64,000 bases of DNA from Betaproteobacteria bacterium (GTDB taxonomy: Bacteria > Pseudomonadota > Gammaproteobacteria > Burkholderiales > Ferrovaceae). Of the stretch, positions 18,555 to 25,240 are shown piece by piece. Position 1 is the first letter of the stretch, and each line of letters starts with the position of its first letter. Location: NCBI GenBank assembly GCA_028866015.1, contig JAGWIW010000002.1, positions 1 through 64,000 of the forward strand, read 5' to 3'. The translations under genes were made by a program, and so were the position numbers. Below the pieces are notes generated by a model. It had not been told where the DNA came from and made no database searches. It saw nothing but the letters and a program-made list of their open reading frames with translations.

Positions 18555-20072
18555 CTAATCGTTGGTACCTGAATTCCTTGAGCGGATGGCCGTGGCTGCG
18601 AGGGTCGAGCCACTCAAGGTGCCATAAACTTCCACGGACTGACCCAGGCCGGGAACAGTACCCAGCGCCGGATCAATGTAGGTGCCTGAATTCCAGGTCA
18701 CTGTCAGCTGATGCTCTTCATTCTGCATCACCAGCGTGTTACTGCTTGCCGATACCGAGAGAACCGTGCCCTTGAAATCACTCACGGACCCGGTGGGCGG
18801 CGTTGTCACTGCCGTACAGGTCACGGAGGAGGCCACCACGGGCTGCCCAGGTGCTGGCACACTGCCTGAAACCGACACAACCGCCGTGCTGGTGGACATG
18901 AGACCCGAGCAGCTCGTATAGGTTCCTGAAGCAGCCGTGATGGTCGTGCCCTGCAATATGAAGCTGACCGTACCGCCGGCGTTCCAGTTGATGCCGTTGG
19001 TGGTACCGATGACCTGAATGGTTTGCGGCTGCACAGAGCCGGCTGCCTGAAGGTCCTCCACATTGGATGTGGATATGCCATTGCTGCCGACTTGCCCGGA
19101 AATCCGGATGTAATCCCCATCTGCAACGTTATAGCTGGCCGGCAACTGCACCAGCGTTCCCTGCACGCGAGCCACATGGGTGCTGGGGTTGTAATTGCTC
19201 ACCAGCCCGCTCAGCTGGGCGCTCTGGCTACCCGAACCCGATTGTGCCGCCAGATTGGCCTGACCGAGGCTGGCCACCCCCAGGGGGGTGGCCCCTCCCG
19301 CCCAATTGTTCCACGTGTTACGGGGAACCCAAGCTGAAATCGTCTCACCCACCACCGTGCCTGAAGGAACAGTACCCTGAAGTACGGTACCAGGGCTGGC
19401 ATTGATCATGACCTGGTTCGAGGCAGGCAGTTGGGTCACGACACCACCAATCAATACATAAGTCGATGGTGATGGCAGGATTTCCACACGCGAAGCAACA
19501 AGCACATAGGCATTGTGGGCCGTATCCAGTACCCAGGTCCCATGCACTTCCACCTCGGTGCCTGTGCTGAGCTGGCTGGCGGAACTCGGGGTGGTACCGG
19601 TACTGGCAAGTACGGTTGTGAGGCCAAGCGGAGTATTGGTGGACGTGGACACGACGCGAACCCACTGTCCAAGCACCTGCAGCCACCAGTCGCCTGTGGT
19701 CGCATCCTGAACCGCTGCTGCCGTGACAGGTCCCGACAAGCTGGGAATCACTGTCGCCGTGATCACTGCGGCACCGGTGCTGTCAATGGTGGCCCGGACG
19801 CGCTGGCCCAGCTTGAGGAGTGCAACTTGCGGCTGTCCCAGATCGTTGTTCTGTTCAACCGTGGCATTGGTGGTTGCATATTCCTTGCCGTCAATGAACA
19901 CACTGCCAAATCCCACCACTACGCCTTCCACCAACCCTGTGCCGCCGCTTCCGACGCCAGCCAGGATAGCTCCGGCTCCGCCGCCACATGAGGACAGCGC
20001 AAGCGCTACGCCCAACAGGCACAGGGAAAGAATGAATCGCACAAAAAAGGTTGCAGACCTCAGATGGTGCAT
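18555..20072 (-). CDS. DUF5666 repeat lipoprotein
   Basis: This is a 505-residue predicted lipoprotein. A hydrophobic signal ends at the lipobox LSSC, followed by GGGAGAI. The mature part repeats OB-fold-like beta modules of about 60-70 residues: FGSVFIDGKEY...LGQRVRAT, TGTEVEVHGTW, DGDYIRISGQV, LGQSVEVYGTLSG. These are typical of DUF5666. It is probably outer-membrane or periplasmic, and no biochemical function is known for the family. It follows a DUF6502 gene by 41 bp on the same strand. Homologues of the two families are often neighbours, which suggests a functional pair. Confidence 0.85.
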   Translation of the reverse strand: MHHLRSATFFVRFILSLCLLGVALALSSCGGGAGAILAGVGSGGTGLVEGVVVGFGSVFIDGKEYATTNATVEQNNDLGQPQVALLKLGQRVRATIDSTGAAVITATVIPSLSGPVTAAAVQDATTGDWWLQVLGQWVRVVSTSTNTPLGLTTVLASTGTTPSSASQLSTGTEVEVHGTWVLDTAHNAYVLVASRVEILPSPSTYVLIGGVVTQLPASNQVMINASPGTVLQGTVPSGTVVGETISAWVPRNTWNNWAGGATPLGVASLGQANLAAQSGSGSQSAQLSGLVSNYNPSTHVARVQGTLVQLPASYNVADGDYIRISGQVGSNGISTSNVEDLQAAGSVQPQTIQVIGTTNGINWNAGGTVSFILQGTTITAASGTYTSCSGLMSTSTAVVSVSGSVPAPGQPVVASSVTCTAVTTPPTGSVSDFKGTVLSVSASSNTLVMQNEEHQLTVTWNSGTYIDPALGTVPGLGQSVEVYGTLSGSTLAATAIRSRNSGTND

Positions 20073-20113
20073 GGGGTTATCTTCCTTCTAGTTGTTAGTT
20101 AGATTTATTTTAA

Positions 20114-20986
20114 TCATTTTACCGATGCCCCCCGAGGCTTGCGCGGCGACTTCCTTACCGCCACTGCCCGTCGCTGAATCGGTTCTGAATAACAGAACAT
20201 CCCAACCCGAATTCGCTGATCTCCTCCCGCAGGTTCGTCCTTCTCGTTAAGCGGCACTGCGGCTCTGACCATGGAATTGAGCACCTGCTGCCACAGTGCC
20301 CCTGCCAAGCTCTCCAGTTGCTTGATCGAATCCTTGGTCAGGCCATCAGCAAAAACACTTTGTTCCAGGAACTTCTTTGTGCCCGGGCCAGACAAATTGT
20401 GAACTCCGGCCGCCAGGTGATCCGCGGTGCTGCCGGCAAGCAGGTTGCCCGCCTCTGTCATCTGCTGATCGGGAACGAAGGCACTGCGGCACAGCCGGAC
20501 CCGATCGCCTTCCTGCTCAGCCATCCCCAGGCGTACCAATTCATTCAGGACCGCTCGTGGGTGGACGTCGCTTGATACCTGGCGTGAAAGGGTTTCGAAG
20601 GACTGGATGCCCCCGGCTGTGGGTAATTCGTCCGGCCAACCGCTGGCAAGCCAGCGGGTCATGACCTGGGAAGGTACCGTGGGACGCCCAAGGGACTCGC
20701 GGGTGATTTCCGAGGTTTTGCGCTCACCCAGAGCCATGGAAGCAAGCAACGCCTTGACATCCTTGCGGTGCAGCCCGGAAAGCATGCTGATGGCTGAGTC
20801 GGTCTGCTTGCCCTGCAATCGTTCCAGCTCCGCGGCTGCCTGCTCAAGAAAAACCTGCTTGATCGCTACAGAAAACTCCGGATGTCTCACGCCAGACCGG
20901 AGCAGCCACAGCACCAATGGTTGCATGATCACCAAAGCCTGCTGCAGCACCTGATCCGGGTCGAGATGTGATTTTTTGTCATCCAT
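20114..20986 (-). CDS. DUF6502 family protein
   Basis: The 290-residue soluble protein has an N-terminal region (LWLLRSGVRHPEFSVAIKQVFLEQA, then SAISMLSGLHRKDVKALL) matching the DUF6502 family. The SML(S/T)GLHRKDVK segment looks like a helix-turn-helix recognition region, and a second winged-helix-like stretch sits near HPRAVLNELVRLGMAEQEG. A regulatory role is therefore plausible but unproven. The ATG at 20986 is preferred; a TTG at 21037 would add 17 poorly conserved residues and overlap the divergent promoter. It probably forms an operon with the DUF5666 lipoprotein. Confidence 0.75.
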   Translation of the reverse strand: MDDKKSHLDPDQVLQQALVIMQPLVLWLLRSGVRHPEFSVAIKQVFLEQAAAELERLQGKQTDSAISMLSGLHRKDVKALLASMALGERKTSEITRESLGRPTVPSQVMTRWLASGWPDELPTAGGIQSFETLSRQVSSDVHPRAVLNELVRLGMAEQEGDRVRLCRSAFVPDQQMTEAGNLLAGSTADHLAAGVHNLSGPGTKKFLEQSVFADGLTKDSIKQLESLAGALWQQVLNSMVRAAVPLNEKDEPAGGDQRIRVGMFCYSEPIQRRAVAVRKSPRKPRGASVK

Positions 20987-20999
20987 GGCAAAAATATAT

Positions 21000-21028
21000 G
21001 TGAAATTTTCCCATTTGTCAAGTATAAT
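21000..21028 (+). promoter_or_regulatory. Candidate promoter with a long leader ahead of the 21207 gene
   Basis: A perfect -10 TATAAT (21023-21028) lies 17 bp downstream of GTGAAA (21000-21005, 4 of 6 to the -35 consensus). The resulting 5' leader would be about 170 nt. It contains inverted repeats TCGGGCT/AGCCCGA (about 21039-21067) and CGAAG-GTG/CAC-g-CTTCG (about 21112-21150), plus a TGATTA-A-TAATCA palindrome near 21089. I do not recognise a known riboswitch in it. Confidence 0.45.
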
Positions 21029-21206
21029 GGGTTCCAACGTCGGGCTTCAGGGGGCGTTTAGAGCCCGATGGCTTCTGTTTAGTGCATTGATTAATAATCA
21101 TAATTTTTATTCGAAGGTGCGGAGCCGGTCCAGGAACCCACACGCTTCGGCAATTTTTGAAACATTTTTGGCATTGCGTTTAACTTTAAATTTAGGAGAC
21201 CTTGAA

Positions 21207-21662
21207 ATGAAACTTTCTACTGCTCATTCCCGCCTCACGCCCGTTGCTGTCCTGCTGGCTGCCACAGCCTTGTTCCCCTTGGCTGCATCCGCCGGCACGC
21301 TGCATCATGTGCAATCTTCCCATATAGCGACTGTGCCTGCATCAGCAATGGTGGCACCGGATACGATGGTTGCTGCCCTGGCATACAGCGATGCCTTGTC
21401 CAGCCAGCAGCAGATGCAAGCCTCGCTTGACGCGTCCCTGCGTGAACAAATCAGTGAAATGACCCGTCAGGCAAGCCTGGTTCGCAAGGCTTACAACCAG
21501 TTGAGCATTGATCTTGCCAGCGGAGATGAGCGCGCGATTGCAGAAAGCCAGGCCAAACTTGAGACCCACCAGGCGGCTTTCCTGGATCTGCAAAAAAATG
21601 TACGCGCCAACCTGCTGCAACTGCGGCAGGTCAAGAACAGCGGAGAAACCATGATCAATTGA
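21207..21662 (+). CDS. Small exported protein with coiled-coil body
   Basis: The 151-residue protein has a Sec signal peptide (hydrophobic core PVAVLLAATALFPLA, cleavage near ASAG). The mature part from about residue 65 is predicted as long amphipathic helices rich in Gln, Ala and Leu (SSQQQMQASLDASLREQISEMTRQ..., then AKLETHQAAFLDLQKNVRANLLQLRQ), suggesting a periplasmic coiled coil. No family is recognised. The ATG has a good AGGAG site. It is a single-gene unit: a promoter and about 170-nt leader precede it and a strong terminator follows at 21700. Confidence 0.75.
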   Translation: MKLSTAHSRLTPVAVLLAATALFPLAASAGTLHHVQSSHIATVPASAMVAPDTMVAALAYSDALSSQQQMQASLDASLREQISEMTRQASLVRKAYNQLSIDLASGDERAIAESQAKLETHQAAFLDLQKNVRANLLQLRQVKNSGETMIN

Positions 21663-21699
21663 TGCGCCTGCTGACCTCTCCTCGGCAGGACTCCTCGAT

Positions 21700-21725
21700 G
21701 GCCGGCATCATGCCGGCCTTTTTTT
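21700..21725 (+). terminator. Rho-independent terminator
   Basis: A perfect 8-bp stem (GGCCGGCA with TGCCGGCC), 3-nt loop TCA and seven T residues follow the 21207 gene by 38 bp. Confidence 0.93.
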
Positions 21726-21744
21726 ATGCATTCAGGTCAGGGGG

Positions 21745-22140
21745 TCAGAGTGCGGCAAGGGGAGTCGCAATGGGAACGAACTCGAGCGCATTGAAATCAT
21801 CGTGCACGCTTTCACCAAACTCGAGAACGGTATCATCTTCGGGATCATGGTGCCAACGTATGACCACTCGATTGCTGGTACATGCCGAGTCGTGCAGCAA
21901 ACCAAAAAGACGGTAAAGCATTTTGGTGGACGCGCTATTGAAATAGACCAACTGGAAATTAAATTCGATGTCGCAGTCATCCACCGAACCCAGGTACCGC
22001 TCCAGTACTGAAAGAACTGGCTGAAAAAACGTTGCGGCATCTTCCGGATAAGCTTCTCCCGCAAGCGTCAGGCAATGTTCCGAAAACCGGAAATCCACTT
22101 CCGGAGTATGGTCAGTTCGTGCAATGTGAAAGTCATTCAT
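21745..22140 (-). CDS. siaC: SiaC-like phospho-regulated protein (DUF1987)
   Basis: The 131-residue protein matches DUF1987/SiaC. Its motifs are TPEVDFRFSEHCLTLAGEAYPEDAATFF, then YFNSASTKML, where the Thr or Ser is the phosphorylation site that SiaB modifies and SiaA dephosphorylates. In Pseudomonas, unphosphorylated SiaC binds and activates the diguanylate cyclase SiaD. Here no cyclase gene is adjacent, so its target must be elsewhere. It is the last gene of a minus-strand set siaA-like, siaB, siaC with 8-11 bp gaps. Confidence 0.85.
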   Translation of the reverse strand: MNDFHIARTDHTPEVDFRFSEHCLTLAGEAYPEDAATFFQPVLSVLERYLGSVDDCDIEFNFQLVYFNSASTKMLYRLFGLLHDSACTSNRVVIRWHHDPEDDTVLEFGESVHDDFNALEFVPIATPLAAL

Positions 22141-22151
22141 GATCCGATCCT

Positions 22152-22706
22152 TTACACAGTGGCTTGAATATAGAAATAGGCCAGATCGCCCGCCTCACCA
22201 GACATGTCGATCAGGGAATATTCGATGGGTTCGCTCGCGTCACGAGCCAGTGTGAGAAACCCCAGGCCAGCCCCTTTGCTGGCTGCATCGACACAAGGTT
22301 CCTGCCTGAGCTGTTCGCGATAGGCGTTGCGTATCTCACCCACAGTCATGCTGCGCAGTGGCTCGATCCGATCCCGAATGCGTTGCGACTGGCTGTTATG
22401 CACGAGATTTCCGAAAACGATGTAGTAGTCACCGCTTCCGCGCCTGCCAACCGCCACCGCCCCGATTTTTTCTCCCGGATAGCCTGGTGCATCGGGAGAG
22501 TAATGAAGCGCGTTCTGTGCCATTTCGATAAAACTTGAAAACAGCTTGCGCCCCTTCGGCCCACCCGCATCGGCAGAACCCAGGCGGTGTCGCAGGATTT
22601 CCCCCATGGTGGCGATCACGTTCTGTGACAGGGGTCCGTTGTAGTAAAGCAGCACCCCGCTGAAATCAGCGGTATTCCGAAAGACGCTGAACACATCAAT
22701 ATGCAT
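22152..22706 (-). CDS. siaB: SiaB-like protein kinase (DUF6272, GHKL-related)
   Basis: The 184-residue protein has the N-box-like SSFIEMAQNALHYS (about residue 60) and a G-rich GAGLGFLTLARD segment (about 145) typical of the SiaB/DUF6272 kinase family, a divergent GHKL fold. It is expected to phosphorylate SiaC and so set the output of the partner switch. It is encoded between the phosphatase and siaC with 8 and 11 bp gaps, so the three are almost surely co-transcribed. Confidence 0.85.
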   Translation of the reverse strand: MHIDVFSVFRNTADFSGVLLYYNGPLSQNVIATMGEILRHRLGSADAGGPKGRKLFSSFIEMAQNALHYSPDAPGYPGEKIGAVAVGRRGSGDYYIVFGNLVHNSQSQRIRDRIEPLRSMTVGEIRNAYREQLRQEPCVDAASKGAGLGFLTLARDASEPIEYSLIDMSGEAGDLAYFYIQATV

Positions 22707-22714
22707 GCCCTCTC

Positions 22715-23971
22715 CTAGACCCTGAATCCCAACACGCTCACGTCATCACGACGCTTTTGATCCCCTTGATAGATCTGGAAAGCTTCCTTGAGGCGTGCCT
22801 GTTGAATCATCATGGGAAATTCACGGTGCGCCTGCAGAAAGGCTGTAAACCGCTTCTTGCCGAATGCAATCTGCCTTGGTCCACCAATCTGGTCAGTCAA
22901 GCCGTCCGTGGAAAGGTAAATGCCCATGCCTGCCTCGACCACCACTTCCTGGTTGGCCCAGACACAATCCATGGGAGTGTCCACATAACCCACGCCCAGC
23001 CGCCCTCCTTCCAGCATTACCGGTTCCGCTTCGCCCGCACCCAGCAAAAAGAGGGGCATCCTCGCACCGGCATAAACCAGCTTCTTTCCACCCCGCTCCA
23101 GCCAAAGCAGTGCCGCATCCATGCCGTCGTCGGACTGTTCACTGGAGTCGGGTTGTCGCAGCCTGCCCCCCTGTTGCCCAAGGGCGGTTTTCACCTTGCG
23201 ATTCACCAGAGACAGCACTTGTGCAGGGTCGCGCCGCAGGGACGCAGTCAGCACATGGTCGAGAAACGCTGTCATGATGAGCGTCATGAAAGCACCTGGA
23301 ACACCGTGTCCGGTACAGTCCATGAGGGCCATGAATACCCCGTCTTCGAATGGCCGGCAAAGGTAACAATCCCCTCCCACGTGGTCACGCGGCTCCCATA
23401 ACAGGAAATGATCACGCAGTGTTTCGCTTAGTGCCTCTCGTGATGCCTTGAGAAATGATTTTTGGATGATGCCTGCATAATTGATGCTTTCCATCACCTG
23501 CCGGTTTTTTTCCGCCTGCAGGTGCGACACTGCCCGCATCAGCGCTTCACCGGTACCAATACCACGATAGACCCCCGCATCATCAGTGACGATGAATCCA
23601 TCCTTGAGCGTCTTGCCACCCTGTTCCAGCGCCAGGAAGCTGAGTTCCTGTACGCCCAGGCTTTCCGGAACAATCAGCGGAGCCTTATCCATGAAGGCAA
23701 TGCAGCTTTTTCGGGCAAAGAGGTCGCGCCGAAATGGTTTGGCCATTTCGTCCATGAACAGGTTGCGATTGATGAGCCCTGCAGGCCGTCCATTTTCCAC
23801 CACCGGCAACCCTGCAAGATGGGGATGCCGTGACAGCATTTCCAGCACGTCCTGACTGGTATGCGCAGGCGATACCGAAGGAGCCTCTTCCATTAACCCT
23901 GCTGCCCGTGATTCACTCCCCGTCAGGAACACGCGCCTGGAAACCTCTGCTGCTGTACTGGCGGTTGGCAT
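22715..23971 (-). CDS. CBS-domain/SpoIIE-type PP2C phosphatase (SiaA-like)
   Basis: The 418-residue protein has an N-terminal paired CBS-like region (about residues 20-150: SPAHTSQDVLEMLSRHPHLAGLPVVENGRPAGLINR...), a linker helix, then a SpoIIE/PP2C phosphatase domain (about 190-415). Metal-binding aspartates are in VGGDCYL and LMDCTGHGVPGAF, and the DGLTDQIGG motif is near the C-terminus. It plays the role of SiaA, dephosphorylating SiaC. Pseudomonas SiaA is a membrane protein with a periplasmic sensor and HAMP; here a soluble CBS pair, which usually senses adenosyl ligands, replaces that input. It is the first gene of the siaABC-like group and lies 111 bp after motB on the same strand. Confidence 0.85.
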   Translation of the reverse strand: MPTASTAAEVSRRVFLTGSESRAAGLMEEAPSVSPAHTSQDVLEMLSRHPHLAGLPVVENGRPAGLINRNLFMDEMAKPFRRDLFARKSCIAFMDKAPLIVPESLGVQELSFLALEQGGKTLKDGFIVTDDAGVYRGIGTGEALMRAVSHLQAEKNRQVMESINYAGIIQKSFLKASREALSETLRDHFLLWEPRDHVGGDCYLCRPFEDGVFMALMDCTGHGVPGAFMTLIMTAFLDHVLTASLRRDPAQVLSLVNRKVKTALGQQGGRLRQPDSSEQSDDGMDAALLWLERGGKKLVYAGARMPLFLLGAGEAEPVMLEGGRLGVGYVDTPMDCVWANQEVVVEAGMGIYLSTDGLTDQIGGPRQIAFGKKRFTAFLQAHREFPMMIQQARLKEAFQIYQGDQKRRDDVSVLGFRV

Positions 23972-24082
23972 CGAATCGCCTCGTCCGGGGAAAGAAGGGT
24001 TGAATTTTCAGAGTGGCATTCTAGGAACAGTTCGTGACTGTCGTATGACAGTTACAGCGCAGGAACAAGGCAAAGGAAGAAA

Positions 24083-24991
24083 CTACTGTGGTGTGACTGC
24101 GGCAGCATTCTGCGCCACGGCATTCATGACGATGATGCTGATGCGGCGATTGTTCGCATTGAAAGGATTTTTGTCGTCCAAAGGAACGGAAGAGGAAAGT
24201 CCGACCACACGGTCTATCTTGGCAGGATCCATGCCGCCAGATATCAGCTCGCGACGGGACGCATTGGCACGGTCGATGGACAGTTCCCAGTTGCTGTAAT
24301 TCGCTTGCACCCCTTGATAAGGTCGGGCATCGGTGTGCCCAGCAATGCTCAGATGGTTAGGAACTTCATTCAGCACCCGCCCGATCTGCTTCAGGATATC
24401 TTCGGCATAGGGCTCGAGTGACGCGCTGCCCAGATCGAACATCGGGCGGCTCTGCTTGTCCACAATTTGGATGCGCAGGCCTTCACTCGTAAAATCGATC
24501 AGCAGCTGATCCCTGAACTTTTGCATTTGCGGCGTCAAATCCACCACGTCTTCCAGCCGTCTTTTCAGGCGCCGCAACTTTTCCAGCTCCTCCTGCCTAA
24601 CCATTTCCCCTGCGTTAGCCACGTCAACAGCTTTGGGAGGGAGAACCGGGTTCAGCCGCAATTTCCCTTCCCCTGCGGTCAGGCTCCTGCCTCCACCCTC
24701 AATCACGCTTGAGGCGTCCCCCGGAGTGGGGCCGCCGGTCAGTGCCACTGCCAGCGGCATTTTGAAGTAGCTGGAAATGTCGCGCAGTCGTTCCGAACTG
24801 TTGGTGCCCACAAGCCACATCAGCAGAAAAAAAGCCATGAGTGCCGTCACAAAATCGGCATAGGCAATTTTCCACGAACCGGTTGCACGGCCACGCCGCT
24901 GAACCGTGGAAACCCGCTTGACGACAATGGGTTTTTTCTTCTTTTCCCTTTTTTTGCGAAGCCCTGCCGGACTTCGCACAAGCATGACCAT
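24083..24991 (-). CDS. motB: MotB-type stator/OmpA-family protein
   Basis: The 302-residue protein has a basic cytoplasmic N-terminus (KKREKKKKPIVVKR), a single transmembrane helix SWKIAYADFVTALMAFFLLMWLVG carrying the proton-channel Asp in YADF, a plug/linker region and a C-terminal OmpA/MotB peptidoglycan-binding domain (HLSIAGHTDARPYQ...NWELSIDRANA...NRRISIIV). It would anchor a flagellar stator to the cell wall. No motA is adjacent. The ATG at 24991 has a GAGGT site 6 nt upstream; a longer reading would run into the riboswitch leader and is rejected. It is preceded by a c-di-GMP-I riboswitch and a strong promoter, and followed by the siaABC-like genes. Confidence 0.88.
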   Translation of the reverse strand: MVMLVRSPAGLRKKREKKKKPIVVKRVSTVQRRGRATGSWKIAYADFVTALMAFFLLMWLVGTNSSERLRDISSYFKMPLAVALTGGPTPGDASSVIEGGGRSLTAGEGKLRLNPVLPPKAVDVANAGEMVRQEELEKLRRLKRRLEDVVDLTPQMQKFRDQLLIDFTSEGLRIQIVDKQSRPMFDLGSASLEPYAEDILKQIGRVLNEVPNHLSIAGHTDARPYQGVQANYSNWELSIDRANASRRELISGGMDPAKIDRVVGLSSSVPLDDKNPFNANNRRISIIVMNAVAQNAAAVTPQ

Positions 24992-25064
24992 GCTGACCTC
25001 GATACCACGTTGTGGCCACAGGCGACCGGGAGAGCACGGCGGAATGGGGTGAGTACTGTCACGT

Positions 25065-25185
25065 TCACCTGGCAACCCCGCTGGCACCCGACTCGGTGTC
25101 GGTTAGGACTCTCGTCCCTTAGCCCGGAAGCTTTGCGCCCCCGCCTTTCGATGGGTTTGCCCTTGCAGGCGTTGACCTGAAAATC
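25065..25185 (-). ncRNA. Cyclic-di-GMP-I (GEMM-I) riboswitch
   Basis: On the minus strand the leader of motB contains the GEMM-I core in order: AAGGGCAAACC, then a hairpin with a GAAA tetraloop (CCCATC-GAAA-GGCGGG), GCGCAAAGC, TCCGGGCTAA for the receptor side, two small hairpins, and the 3' closing segment GCCAGCGGGGTTGCC. The aptamer starts about 10 nt after the predicted transcription start and ends about 75 nt before the motB ATG. No T-rich terminator is visible in the expression platform, so control is probably at translation. This class binds cyclic di-GMP; it is recognised here by consensus only. Confidence 0.87.
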
Positions 25186-25200
25186 AACGACAGCCCGAAA

Positions 25201-25230
25201 ATTCTAGGCATGCCGTGACCCGGCTGTCAA
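25201..25230 (-). promoter_or_regulatory. Strong sigma-70 promoter for the riboswitch-motB transcript
   Basis: On the minus strand a perfect -35 TTGACA (25225-25230) and a -10 TAGAAT (25201-25206, 5 of 6) are separated by 18 bp. The predicted start near 25194 fits the 5' edge of the riboswitch. Confidence 0.75.
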
Positions 25231-25240
25231 CCAACCCGTT

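Noticed and set aside
21039-21150. A second c-di-GMP or other known riboswitch in the leader of the 21207 gene
   Set aside because: Inverted repeats are present, but none of the conserved blocks of GEMM-I, GEMM-II or other common classes could be matched.
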